Below, piece by piece: positions 13,101 to 28,100 of a stretch of 64,000 nt of DNA (position 1 is its first letter; each line of letters begins with the position of its first letter). The DNA is from Numida meleagris. Lineage: Eukaryota; Chordata; Aves; Galliformes; Numididae. The stretch spans positions 31,638,260 through 31,702,259 of the forward strand of contig NC_034411.1 in assembly GCF_002078875.1 (NCBI RefSeq), read 5' to 3'. Made by a program: the position numbers and the translations under genes. The notes under the pieces were generated by a model. That model was not told where the DNA came from. It saw only the letters and a program-made list of their open reading frames with translations, and made no database searches.

Positions 13101-16100
13101 AGGAACGATATGGCACACATTTCACTAGTTCACAAAGATGTCTTTTGTTTCTCTCGTTTCTTTTTTTTTTTTTCCCCAATGAGGTAAGAGTCTAACCACT
13201 TAAAAAAGTGACAAGAAATCAAATATTTGGTGTAGAATTCAGGCACAAAAGCAAATGCCACGTTTCTCTTAGGCTGATGAAGTCAGCAGTGAAAATCTTA
13301 ACCTCTACTGTTAAGGGTAGAAATTAAGTGAAATTTTTAAAAAAAGTCTAAAATTCTATGCTTAAGTTTCCTAAAAATCATATGCAGAATGACAGCTGCT
13401 TGCATTAAAGCTCAACAGTGAGATGTCTAATTCCAAAGCTTGAAATTCCTCCATCACCAAAGGCTCTGACAAGGCCATCATTACTGCACACTCACACAGC
13501 TTCATTTTCACTCCTTTAAAATGTATTTTCATATAGCCATTCAAACCATGATCAGAAAAGCTAAGATTGAACTCAGACCAGAGGAACCATGCTGATGGCA
13601 CTAATGGCTTGCTATCACCTATTTCAGTCTGACTCTAAATGCAATGCAGGCAGAAATAAAATGTATCTTACAAACCATGCAAGAAAATCTCTGTGTAAGT
13701 GAATAAATCTAAATTAACAGTTCCAACACGAACTCATGAGTACTCAATGAAGACCAGAAATCTTGCAATTAATGACCACTGGATCATTATCACTATGCAA
13801 ATTACACTTTTATATAATAGCACAAACTCAGAAGTACTAGAGGTTACATACACATTTCAATATCTGTGCACAGTACTGAGCTGTATTTAGCCACACTACA
13901 CTGTTCAAGCACTGACCCCAAACTGAGCTTTAGTCAACTCAAATCATTATTCATTTCAGCTCAAACAAGAACACTAAGGCTTAAAAACACCACGTCCAAA
14001 ATCACATCTAGTTGCTGGCAACCAAAGTAATCGGATGGAGGCCCTGACTGTTCACTCTAGTCTCCTCTCCATGCTGGCTGAAAGCAGCCCATCTCAACTA
14101 GGCAGAGGAACAGAAGGCCTCTCCATCACCTCTGCAGATACTGCAGACTAAACTGCAAGGATAGCAATGAGTAGCATTGGTGACTGTTCAGATTTGCAGA
14201 ACAAAAAGAAAGGAACTTGGTAGAGAGTGAAGTATGTAATCTTTCATATTTCTGTTTGTACAAACATATTTATCTTCTGTCTCTTAAAAATCAAAATTTT
14301 CAGCTTTTCTCCCTCCCTCCAAGCACATTTTTTTAATTCATTGTCCCCCTCTCCCTGAAATTTCACAAATTCTGCATCCACAACGCTCACCTCTTGCTCT
14401 CATTTTCTGTTGTTTTCTGACTCTTTCCCCACTAAGTTTTTACTCCTTTCACTCTTAGTTATGCGTGATAGTTCTCAAACAGGAATTTCTTCTGCCATAC
14501 CTGAGGCTTCCATCACACATAATAGTGCCCTAGTACTTACCTGTACTGTCCAGGAGGAAGTAAGCTGGAAGACCAGCAAATAAAGCTCTGAAGTATCAGT
14601 TACTTCTCCTGCTTCCTAAAGTCCTCCGTGAGGACAACTAGTAAGGCAAGAGCTATGAAAGGAATTGGCAGCTGTGGGGAGAGTGCAAACAGAGGTAGAG
14701 GAGATGTAAGGTTGGGTTTGCCTCAGACTAGTTAGAGACTACAGCAGGATATGGCCAAGATAGAGAAAGTACATGGCAGACCAAGAAGAAGCAATGAATA
14801 GGACAGCTTCTGACACCAGCTTGAGGCTCGTTTACGACAGGAGACAAGGAAGAGTCTCAGCTGATATTTACCAGTTTTGCAATGCTAAGAAATTTAAGTA
14901 GCAAATCATCTGCAATGCTCTGCTACATGTACATAATCTATGAAGAAGCCTTGACTTTGGTGTTTTCAAAATTAAGCATTTTCTTCAGGCTTAGAGTAGT
15001 AAAGAAAATACTCAAAAATCAAGTTCAGAGAATAAAATTTCAATAATTTTTAGGGTCAAGAAAATGTAAAATCCTTGTGGTTACAGAAACCAAAACAAAA
15101 ACCCCAACATACAGCTTCCAGAAACTATAAGGACACATCTAGCAAAGTTGTCTTCATGGCCACGTTTCACTTCAAACGCTTGAAACTTAAAAAGGATCTA
15201 ATGAGCAAAACCAGACACTCCTTTCCAGAAGACTAAATTCCAAAGTAATTCACTGGAGTCATTAGAGCTATCTACACTTTGGGTATTCCTTCCACTTTTA
15301 GCTAAAACTTTAAAGGGCTTCCTAGCTGAATTAAAAGCAGCCAAATAGATTTTGTTCACGTTTACAGGGGAAAAACACCTCTTAGCACCTAAAGAACAAG
15401 AATTTTTAGTACATTTTAAAAGACATCTGTGTTTCAGAAATATAATAAACAAAAGCAATTTCTTCTTTTTAATACACCAATAACTGTGAGCTAGTCTTTC
15501 AATTTTCTAGCATATAGTGAATATGAAAATACAATTTCCCAAATTAGAGGGCTACCTTCAGTTCTTCTGTGCACAGGTAAATGAGGTTGCAGTGGTGACA
15601 GAAGGTTATCCAGAAGATTAAGTAAACTTTCTAAAACACCACTGTTGCTAAGCGATCTTTGTCCAATGCAAGAAAGTAACATGAAGACCCTAAAAATAAA
15701 ATTAAATATTTAAGATTTCATTTCCTTTTCAAATTCTGTAATATTATGAAACACCCCTTCTAGATCTCTAGTCCCCATGGCTTTCAACTGAGATACTAGA
15801 TGGCTAGAGAAAGTAACATTGTGGCCCAGCAAGTGGACTAGATTTCAAGATTTGCTGTCAAAAGGATAATGCAGCATCTTAGGTTATACATTTTCTCTTT
15901 CACCCTCAAGAGGTCAGTAGCTACTTGCAGAGCATACCACTCTGTACCTCTTCCGAAACAAGACTTCATCTGTTTAATTTCTTATCCCATGTGATATACC
16001 GAGTAGCAGGAATAGATAGTTACATCCATGTATTATAAATGGATTAATTGAAGGGTATAGTAAGTATGACAATCTAAATGACCAAAGAAGGCAGAAAGCC

Positions 16101-19100
16101 ATAGAACAGCATATAAGTTAGATTAAAATAACATGAGAGTCAACACATCTAACATTCATTATTCAGCTCTATACTTGTTTGCTCTCATCTTGGAGAAGAC
16201 TTCTGTGTTAAATGCAAATAGTGCACTTTTCAGTCTCATTCACAATGCCAAATCCATTAGAAGGGCAGCCCTGTGATAAGGGTGTACTAAATCCTGATAA
16301 AGCAGAAGGCAATTTATAACACTGGAAATCAATCCAGATATGCGAAGAACGCTGACAGAAGTATCTTCCTAATCACTTCTAAGTTAAGGAAAAACAGCAG
16401 CTTATTGTGGTGCAAGTACCAAACACATGCAAAAAAACTCTACAATTCATCATTTGCAGTGATTTTTTGGAACTATTTTTTATATCAGTGGAGTAGACAG
16501 ATAGGTATTATTTAATCACAGCTTTGTCAATTGAAATATTAAGTTACGAACCATAGAATTATTTAGACATGATCCACAGATCATGTATTAATACAGACTT
16601 ACCTGTCTTGTGGGAATATGAGAAGTTGCTCTGAATTGTACAATTCCTGCAGTACATTTGAGAGAAACTGACCCCACCACCTTTCTCCTCCACACAGCTG
16701 AACAAGCAGAAGACCAGTATGCAACCGTATTTTTGGAGTCCCACTGATACACAGGTGTTTAAACAATTCTTCACAAGCTTGAGCATGAAAAGTACTTTGC
16801 AGAACCACAGGAACGGAATGTCCTTTTAAGAAAAGAGAATAAGCCACTATGTTTAAGGGCAGCATATGATACTAATACAACCACAATGGCTTCATGACAG
16901 GAAGAAAAAGTTTCTAAGAAGTTTCAAAAACAATTATGAGTAGACTAATTGACGTGGGAAAGGAGAAAGAGAGGGGAGTATCTAGGGAGATGGTAATTTG
17001 CAGGAAACCCCTAAAGACCAGGCAATTTGGTCAAAACCAGATCATGAAGCAAAAACAAACTGTCATTATGATTAAGAACAAACCAGAGCAAAAAATTGCA
17101 AGACAGATAGGCCTGTCTGTTTGGAGAACAATGTTCCACACTTACTAGTGCCTTTTTGTTGTTGTTGGATTTGTTGGGTTTTTTTGTTTGTTTTGATTCT
17201 CCAAGAACTCTTTCAATGTTAAGCTTAGGAAATAAAAATTCTTAGTGGATACTAAAGATTAGTAACTAAGTATAGATACTGCTTTTATGTTTTTATCCCC
17301 CCCCACAGAAATCATCTTCGCTTTCTCTCTCTGCTTCTATCTGCTTAATCCAGCTCCACAATCCTTTATTAAGCTGGTAAAAACAACATCAGTTTTCTGC
17401 CTGGGTAGTCTTCTGTTACTTCAACAAATTGAACCAGCCCCCAGGAAGCTCAGAGAGTTATCCAAATGAAGGAAAATGTAGACAGGATTACAAAAAAGGG
17501 GGAAGGACCTTGATATCCTCTCATATCCCTTTTGGAGGCAGGAAGCGGTTAGGTCAGCTTGGTGCAATTGGTCAAGCTGTACACCGTATGTTTCTCAATA
17601 CTAAACCCACAGTAAAACTATCAGAATATAATTTAAAAGCTTTATAGGGGGAATATGCAGATCACGAAAAAGAAAAACGTGCAAACTGTTTCCACAAACA
17701 TGACAAAAACACTGAAACCTGAAAAAATACTAACCATTGGAAGAATGAAGCAAACTGAGCAAAGTATCCAGCAAATATCTAATGATGGTGCGCAGCTGTT
17801 CTGTTGATGACATCTGAATCAACTCTTTTGGATCTGATTGTTCCTTCAGTGTTTTCCTGCTTGCACCTAAAGCTACTTTGAGCCTCTGAACAGCATGGTG
17901 AGCTAAATTGAGTTGAAGCTGTAGCTGAATGCAGTCCTGGTAAGCAGAAAATACTCTGCTATCTTCTTCTACTGCCTTGTCTGGCTTCCTTAAAAAGTAC
18001 TGGGCGTTGTTAGCGCTATTGAGTGGTGGCAGGTCAATACTCTGCAGAAGGATTTCTAACCGATGACAGGCCAAATTGTACCTAGAATGAAAAATTCCAG
18101 CACAATTCAGTAGACATTAGTAAGGGGCAATACATTTGATAATCATCTTGCCAGAAGATGACATCTGGTCCATTCTGAATGCATTGTTAAAACAGGTATT
18201 TAAAAAAAAATATAGTGTACTCTTTGTTAATAGCATAGAGATACTCGCTGTAACAACTCTAGAGCAAAGGTAGAGTTTTCTTTTATCTGCAGAATATCAC
18301 AGAAAGAAAAAAACACAGGATTATGATATTCCAGTGTTCTAAGTTAAAATAACTCGTAAATATGCATATTTTTTTTCTAACCTGCATTGTATGTCTTCTT
18401 GCAACGCAACCATCATTGCTAAATGCTGGTCAATTTCTGGCTGATTTGCAGCTTCACCTTCTCCTCTGAGGGGATCATGCATTAGTTTCAGCTCATTTTC
18501 AAAGGGCAAGATATAGGTATGGCCATAATAAAATCCTAATGGAATTTTTGCTCTGGCATTTGTACTACCGTATCGACCAATAACAGTGATCTGAAAGATA
18601 ATACAACAGTTGGATGATTGTATCAAAACAGGCAAAACAAATACAAAGTCAAGAATTCATAAAACAGCGTAGAGCCAACTAAAGTCTGATCTGAAGAAGA
18701 CTTAAGATAAGTTCACACACTAATGATGATCAAGAATTTAAAAGAGACAGTGTGCAGTCGATCTCCTCTTACCTTCATAAATCTGCACACTGGTGGTGGT
18801 AACAAGTCATGTAAAATCAGTGAGTGTGTGCTAATATCAGTAGCCACTACCAATCGCCTTCCATCCACTTCTTCTCCTAAAGTCCAGATGTCAATTGACA
18901 AAGAGGCCAAATCTCCACAAGTGGGTATCAATACATCCGTCAGCAATATAGGCCTTCCAAAATCTAAGGTCACAAATCTTCTTGCTCCTATGGGAAAAGC
19001 ACAGGATTGCCTAGATAGAATACCAGTGCATGCTAATCAGTGAAGAGATGTTACTCCTCAAACAACAAATCTTCTGTTTCTATATTGTTCAAAAAGGTGT

Positions 19101-22100
19101 AGATTTGAGGTTCAGCATTACTGCACGGACTCAAAGTCTCTCAACCTAGCTTGTACTCATTAAAAAGAAAACTGGGAGTTCAACTTAATATATGCTGTTA
19201 GGCCTTTTATGCATTACTTCATAACTGATACTCTGTCTGAAGACCCAACATACTCTATCCCCTCTGTGCACCTCCCAAGGATTTTTCACCTTGGTAAACA
19301 TCACTGGATGTTGAGGCTTAAACTTCCAGATAACATGGAGATGCAAACTCAAATTTCTTTCCTTTAGAAAGACAAGTGAGACTGCAGCTAAGCAACTGAT
19401 CAAAGACCTTAGAAAGTATTTAACTTGTTAGAAAACATCAGAATCATTATTAGAACTTTGGTTTTACCTGAGTGCATTCGCTCTATAATAATTGATTGAT
19501 GAGGTGGAGGTTGAAGAAAATGTGAAGCATGAGATATTGCAAGAGCAAGACCAGATCCAAGTGGATTCTGAAGAAAGGGAAAACAAAATTAAAATTAAAT
19601 CATTAGTCTGTGCATTTATAATGATCTACTCTTTACAAGAAACTCTAAGAAAACCTCCTACAACTTAAAGATGCCCAAACACCTGCACTCCATTTAAATT
19701 TGAGCACGCACCAGGCAAAATATACTAACTACAAAGTTCTAAGTATTAATAACTCATTATACTGTTAAACTAGCTCCAAATTAAAGAAATCATTTGAGGT
19801 ATGTAAATGTAGTTTGCTTTCATAAAGTCCTTTTTTTCATACAGTCTAAACTCAGCGACAGTTTTCACATCCCATCTAAATAAACAGGTATCTAGTAGCA
19901 CTCAAGTATAAATTAGATATGACTAACATAATTTCATTTCAGTAAAAAGAACACAAAAATAATTACCGTCCTAGACTTGCTTGTATTTTTGTTATGTGCA
20001 GCAAGGTTAACTGCTGGGGGATCAATGACTGAACCAGGGAAAAGCTGAGCAAGCTCTGCACTGATAACAGCAGAGACTGCCTCATTAGGTGGAGTCAAAG
20101 GAGGAGTCATGAATAGAGGAGTTGTTTTTGGTGTGGGCGGAATTACATCTGAAGGATGAATGAAGAACCCTGGAGCTGCTACTGGATTAGAAGGCACAGA
20201 GTTGTGAACAGGACCAACTGCTGATGCTGCTGCTGCTGCTGCTGCTGTTGTCTGATGCAATTTGGCTTCCAGCTTAGCTTTCTGTGGGGAAAATTAAAAC
20301 AACATATGTAGCAGATAATACTGCTTGTGAAGACAGGCATAGTACTGAACAACGAGTTCAGCTTTCGTTATAAGCTAGATTTAAGAAATTCACACCTTCC
20401 ACATAGGCATGCAAGCTACTACAAGATGAAAAATGAAACTACACTCAGTTTGACCTCCCTTGCTGAGGAACATGAGCAAATGAGTAGTTAATTTGAGTAA
20501 TCAAAAAAAAAAAATTGAAAAACCTAGAACTGAACAATAGAGCAGAGTCAATATAGTGTCAGTACAAACTTTCTGTATGCATTCTGATAATGGCTTTAAT
20601 GCTGGTACTTCCCCACATCTGCAACAATGCTTTTCATTTCAGCGGGCTTTCCCAATTTCACAGATTGATGTTCTTCTGTATTAAGATTTAGTTTTGATAA
20701 CTAAATCAAGGACTCTCAAAATATACAAAAAACAAGTCTGAAAGACGAAAACAGCAGGAAGAAATTCAGTATTTTGCTTAATGAGAGGGAATCCTCGGTC
20801 CAGAGCTGTTCCTTCCTCAAATGCACTATGGAAAAAAGAAAAAGAAGGGAAAAAAAAAAAAAAGGAGAAGCAACTAACTCTGCAACTACTTTCACAGCTT
20901 TTGAAGTTTAGAGACAGCATTAAAAAATAGCCAAATAGCCTCCAACCTGTTGCTGAAGCTTCAAAAGCTGCTGCTGTTTCTCTTGCAGCACCTGGAGCTG
21001 TTGCTCGGCTGAGGCCATTGCATGAGAGAGAGACTGCAAAGCTACCTGGGCTGCTGAACTCAGTGCTGTCGAGGCTTCCCCAACTGTTCCAGACGAGAGA
21101 CCACCAACTGCTGGGGTAACCCCAAAGGTACTCACTGGCATGGAACAAGCAAAAAACAAACATAACAAAATCATGTATGTAGAACAGAAACGATAATAAG
21201 CACTTTGAATTTCTTAATAATTATTAAGAGCAACATAAAAACAAGTGTTTTGTTTGACTTCTTACAAAGTAACATCATCTTGAATCACAAAGTATACTGT
21301 TTATATACTGTGTGCAGTGTACAAGCAACATTTTCATTGTAGAAGATCCCCCTCAAGACTTGGAATGCTTTTGTCACATTAGGCTGCAAGGCATACATGC
21401 ACATTTTTACATTATACTCACATACAGAAACAAACTCATTCCAATTCATAAATTTGAAATCTAGTTTGTTAACTCTAAGAAGAAACTGATGTACAGTAGT
21501 TATTTTTAAAAAACATTTAAAAACCACAGACAATCAATTTGTGAAACAACTGCTCATTAAGCACAGTTAAAGATCTCATACTGTAGAATTATGCTAAGTA
21601 GAAAAAATGAAAAATTGTATATACCAGTAAACGTACTTGCATCGTCCCTTTCTATTCTAGTTCCATCGCTTGTTGAAACACATGTAAAGTGCAGAGGTTC
21701 AACTTCCAAAAGCCCAGTAAGGGAGGTAAAACTTCCTTCAGCAGCTGCACAGCTACTTATTTTCCCATTTCCTGAAAGAGAAATAAGTATTTGCTCCATC
21801 ATCTAGTAATTTCTTCATAACAACATTGCAAGTTCCAAAGAGTTGAAGGGGACAACTGAATTTAATAATTTTAATATTTTATAGCTTCATGTTATGGAAC
21901 AAACACCTTAACTCTATCACACCCACAATATATACAGATGGGAATATGTTTTAAAATGAATAATGCTGCCAAATCTGAACAGAGCATCTTAAGTCAAAAT
22001 ATCAAATGCAAAAACATAATATGCAAAAACGTAGTATAAAATTTAACTTCCTTAACTCCAGAAAAATTATATGCAGATACTTTATTCTTTCTTTCATATC

Positions 22101-25100
22101 AGAAAGCTGCAGAAATACACTGATGTGCCTGGAAAGAAAGATAGGAAAATAACAGACTGGCAAAGATCATACATCAAATCTGTATAAAAATCAAGGCTTT
22201 TATTCAATATATTAACCATTATATGGTGTAGTATTGAGGGAGGATTGGAAAGATGGTGTACAAAAGCAACCAAGAAAAGGAAAATAGTCAATATGATTGA
22301 TGAAATATGTTTGCTATGAAAAGAATTTCCTGAGAGGTAAGTATGTTCTTCTCAGGGCATTCCAAGGCATAACATTTCCCTATGAAATGACCTGAGATGA
22401 TAGAAACGAGAATATTTAAGGTATTTTACTGCCTCTGAAACAACAACAAAAAAGTCTCATGAGATCTGTAATATTTAATTAAAGGGACTCATCTAGCAGC
22501 TTCCTAAGTTTTGAAAAATCCATTTATGTTTCTCTGCCTTGGAGATGGCTGCAAGTCTGAATAAACAATAAACAGATATCTGAGACAAGCTCCTAAATAG
22601 AAATGACAAATGATTTCCTTGATGACTCTGACACAGTGAATGATGTCAGCCTCTCTGTTTAATATCTAGCCTTCTCGTAGCTCTTCTACAGGATAAGAAA
22701 AATACTTTCATCTTTCTTTATGGCCCACAGGAATTGCAAGAGATCTCAAGAAGCAAGAGAATCCCTTGAACTACATTGCGTACAACTATAAAACATAGGG
22801 AAAGTATAAAACCCCATCTTACCTAAGAAAATCAGCACAATAAAGAGAGCTACCAATTTTTCTGTAATAGATTACTGTTAAACGTATGTACCTGACAGAA
22901 CATCAGACAAATCAATTTCATCTGATTGAACACCGATGCTGCTGTTGTATACATTTTTACAAGAGGAGCCGCTTATTTCCAAATCAAAGAGAACTGGATC
23001 AAAAGGTGAACTATATAATCCATATCTGCAAACAGAGTAAGACAAATAGCAGTATTCAAACAACAGGAATATAAATTTATTTAGAGAAAAAGGGCAAATA
23101 CTACACAAAGAATTTGTTGTATTTCAAACCACTTTCTTCCTTCAACTGATCTATCTCAAAAATTACCATTTGCTACTATCTCACTGAAATCACTGAAGTG
23201 ACCTATTCAAACAGCTTATGTTGCTAATTAAGGAACTGTTGCTAAGTAGTTTTGTAGATTTAACACTGCCCTGGAAATATAACATATAATCACACTCAGA
23301 CATGCAAACTAGAACTGTAAACCTAAAACAACTAGTCAGAGCAATATGCACGCCTGCACACAGTGAATTAGACATTTATCTGAAGTCAATAAAGATTAAG
23401 AACTGTTTTCAAAAAAATCAAAACAAATTCCAATTCAGCTTGTTCTTCCAGCTGAAGTTAGAAGAAAAACAGAAATGCTACTAGGAATATCAATCAACAC
23501 TTGCCAGTACTTTAAATATCTCAGGAGAATAACATCTCATTGCTTCTTACTCTGGCAGTACCATTGGGAATAAAGACAATCGATCAGGTAATAAGATGGT
23601 CCCAAGCCAATTAGGCTTTAATATGCAAAGAAAAAGGAAAATAAAATAGTAAAAAAAATGAGTAGTTTTTGTACCAATACCTACTACAAACAAGAGATAA
23701 GAGGAACCAAAAAATATGAACTGGGCCAAGTTACTACGCAGGAGTAGAGAAACAGTCTGGAAGAGCTGTATAACAGCAGCATGCTCTCGTCATCATAATA
23801 TGATGCTTGAAACTGCTGCAAAACAGAACCACCAGAGATCTTCTTCAGATACAGCAGGTAAACCCAAAGTTAACACAGCCTAGCAGTTCAACATCTAAAA
23901 GATGCAACACTACAGCCAAAAACTATACTGCTGTGTAATTTAGAATACGAGTCTGCGTTACCAGTGAATTACTCCAAGTGTTTACACTTAAAATCTGACA
24001 TTCAGTAGCAATTCTTCAAATGCAGGGTCATCTCACAGACAGACTACAATTTTATGAAGAATTGTGCAGAACAAAAACTATGAAGTATTTTTGATTCCCT
24101 CCCATACTCAAAAGAGGTGATGCTTTGTTAACCCTTATACTAAACAAGCTAAATACTATTTAAGGATGGCATAGCTTCAAACATCCTATACACACTTGCT
24201 TATCTGAAGCATCCTGTAAATTGCAAGATGGTAATTTAATTCACCCTTGCAACAATTTTTCAGAGTTATATCATATTAATCCTTGCTCAAATACTGCAAA
24301 ACAGATTTTATTTTAAACAGCGAACAATTTTCAGAACACCAGAGGGTAGTATCAGACAGTTTGCACTTTTGTCTTTACTAAGTTCACAACAACTACTACT
24401 CTTAGTACCGTGTTTGTAGTAATGCTTCCATAGGTGTTAGGCGATCCTGCAACTGTCGGGACACAGCAGTTAACAATGATGCACAAGCTGTACTACATCC
24501 TGCCAAATCTTCATCCTTTACGTAATTCAGCAATACAAAATACCAATATACTGATCCTGCATTAAAAATACAAAATAAAACAAAATTAATTCCAAGTGAA
24601 ACATCGTGTGAATATTTCACTCAGAAAGTATATTAAGAATATAATCATCGGAAATTATAAATCATGACATCACAGAACAGCTCAGGTGGGAAGGAACCTC
24701 AAGGATCAAGTTCCAACCCTCATGCCACAGGTAGAGTTGCCAGCTGCTAGGTCAAGTACTAGATCAGGCTGCCCAGGGCCCCATCCAACCTGGCCTTGAA
24801 CACCTCCAGGGACAGGGCACTCAACCTCTATGAACAACCTGTTCAGCACCCCACCACCCTCTCAGTTAAAAACTTGCCCCTGACATCTAATCTAAATCTT
24901 CCCTCCTTTAGTTTAAAACTATTCACCCTCGTCCTATCACTATCTACCCGTGCAAAAAGTCGATTTCTCTCCTGTTTATAATCTCCCTTTAAATATTGGA
25001 AGGCCATAATGAGATCTCCCCTCAGCATTCTCTTCTCCAGACTGAAGAAGCCCTAGGAGAGGTGCTCCACCCCTCTGATCAGCTTTGTGGCCCTCCAATA

Positions 25101-28100
25101 AATGAACTAATGAACTACTGAATACAGACTAGGAAGTATTCTCATTCTCCCCTCACCTACCAATGTTTTTTGGGTGTTTTTTTGAAGGGCAGAGGGAGAG
25201 TGTAAGAGTAACTTTAACGTAGAATCATTCTGTAATCATGCTTCCACCAACGCTTCTCTTACTGGCTAGTTCATAATGGAATAAACTAAGGTTCCAAAGA
25301 GAAAATTTTGCACATATTTCTTTCATTACTTCTGCACTCTGCCTTTACTAAACACAACCAAAATGCTCTTGCTACACCAAGATGCTAGGTTAAAGGTTCC
25401 AATCCCTCCTGAGCCAACTCTCATTCCAGATTCAGCTCTTTCCTTGTATCCTGTTTTTGGCTGCTGTCTCTTTATTCTGTATTTGCTGCAGGTACTTCTC
25501 CTTATAGATAATTTTGGAAGCACAGTGCACTGGTTCTGCGTGAAAACAATTCTCAACTCTCTCCTTCCCGCTTCCCTCCCCTGTGTATTCCATATCCTCT
25601 GTAGCAGTCTGTTAAATGTTTTAACCTTATTAACACAGCAAGCATTTTGGACTGAAAAGTAGTTTTCCTTCTAAATCCCTTGGTGATGCCAAGCAAGATG
25701 CAATTAAGCATCATACTGTGAAAAACACAAAACAGGCCTCATTAACCCAAACATGAGTGTCATGCTTAAAGTCATCTTCCTATTCTATCAGGCAATAAGG
25801 TGCTAAGAGACCAACACTCATTCTCATCTGTACTGCAGAATTTAATTTAGTTCAACATTTCCTTTTGGTTCAAAAGTAACAGAAGTGAGCTGCTCTAACT
25901 GCAAACCGCTTGGATTGCCAGACTCCTTGGAATGAATAAATTAACTAATTTTCAAAAATGAGAGACAATACTGACCCTCACTTATGAGAAAAGAACCTGT
26001 GACCACTGAACACCTTCAAAAACTCATGCAAAACTTACGTGACGTCTCCTAAAAACTTTATTGCCTCAGCATTTTAAGAAACGTAATTTGCTTAAATTTC
26101 TACCATCCATCACTGGACCAGACCACACCAAGAAGCAGTTAGTACTAACTAAACAATTATGTAATTCCTATTCTACAAGACAGTCCAACAAAACATGACA
26201 AACAAAGGTACTGTGTTTTTACATGACAATAAACATTGTATACGTACCACCTGTTGCAGCAGCAGGTAGAAGAGGCATATTGTCAAGTAAAGCTTTTAGG
26301 AGAACCGATCCAAAACCCTGCTGACTTGGGTCACACCTGCCATTGCTACAAAGAAACACATAGCCAGACACTTTAAAGTTTAACAAAGTAAGAAGGAAAC
26401 ACAAAATCTCCACCAGAAGATGAAGTTGAAAGCTCGAGGTCCTTAACAGCCACTCCCTAACATATTTTTCCTCAACAGAAGATCTTCTAGATCACCTTGT
26501 TCATAAATTTAAACAATAACCAAACCCTATATACAATTCAGATTGCATGCAGAACACTCAAATATATATTTACAAAAAGCATATGCACCTCAAATAAAAC
26601 TGCACTCACCTGATGCACAGTGCAAGAAAACGCGCACATTTGTGAGCTATGCTCCGTCCAGCTTCAAAGAAACAAACACGTATTATATCAGAGACACATT
26701 TACGTGTTTTGGAAAGCAAGCTGTCACTTCCTTCCTTCGAGCTGCAAAAACAAGTTGCATGCCTTAGATAATCATATAAAACTGTTCTAATAGAGATGAT
26801 ATTGACAAACAGCTACGCTAGTTCAGACACAAATTCTCTCTTACCTGCCAGGTCCATTTGAATACACTCCTGCTAGCCAACAGAGCGTGTCCAGCACAAG
26901 ACTCTGAGCATGTTCGGTGGTCAGACCATCATCTGTTTTTTTGCAAAGAGTAGTGAGCAGCTTCTCATGGAACTCTGAAAACTGTAACATGGCACAGCGC
27001 TGAACTCTGGGGAGAGGTGGAGATAAAAAAACCAACAATAATTCAATACAGTCATTCTCCCATTAAAGAGTCTTTCTAGTTTTGTAACCTGTCTTAAAAA
27101 CAGAAAAAAGACGCCTAGACAACAGTTAAAGCAGTACGTGCATATATGATATCTTCCCTACATGTTTAAATGATAAGGGACATGGTTTAGTGGGAAATAT
27201 TGGTGATAGGTGGATGGCTGGACTAGATGACCTCGGACATCTTTTCCAACCTTGGTGATTCTATGATTACCAGTATTCCTATTTTCTGCTCAATTATTGT
27301 ATATTTAATAAACTGTAATCTTTTCCCCCCGTATTAACTCACTCATTAAGTTGTAAACCTAAGCAAACTTTCACTGTCTACAACATTCTTTCCTAACTAC
27401 TTGCACATATCTACTTCCAGCACATTAAAGGACCTGTTGCTAATTCATTCAGGACTCCCTCTTATTTTGTACTTCCGACAAAGGCCATCACCATAGGCTT
27501 TCTGGAAAATCAAAAACAATTTTGTGCTGGAAGATCAGTACTATCAACAGGCTTACAAGTCTGTGGTTATCTGGAACCATTTTCAGAACCGTTCTTTATT
27601 ACTGTACTCCTGTTCTTATGTTCTGAGGTATTTCGCAGCATGAAACTTCACTTCCATCTGAAATTCATCTGTTTCATCCTGGAGGACTCCTGAAATTCTT
27701 TGGTGAACACAAACCAGTCCTAAACAATACTACTAGTTCACCTTGTCAGTTTGATCTACAGCCTATTATACAATTATTTACATTTTAGATTGGTCTTCTA
27801 AAATGTCACCCATACTAGAAATTCACATGCTTTAGATTTCCTCGTATGAACACTGATGAAGACAATTCATTCTTTGTTCTGAATGCTCTGTCTATATCTG
27901 ATCATCGACTGGCCCTACAGACCAAGTGACAAGATTTCTCCTTCTGATTCTTAAAGAAAAATTACAACTACTGCTTCATTTTGCTTCTCATTCTTCAAAT
28001 ACTTTTTGTTCTTATTTTTTTTTTTTAAACATAAACACATACGCTGCCCGAGTCCTTCTGTTCTTTCCTTTGGGATGGGACATCCACATTTTGAACAATA

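Noticed and set aside
13970..14090. Possible ancient MIR/CORE-type SINE
   Set aside because: A loose resemblance to an 'aggcttaaa...tcacatctagt' core only; too weak to call by eye.
20681..21163. 160-codon - strand frame overlapping exon 24
   Set aside because: It is another frame over exon 24 and its intron; the true reading there is the coiled-coil frame.
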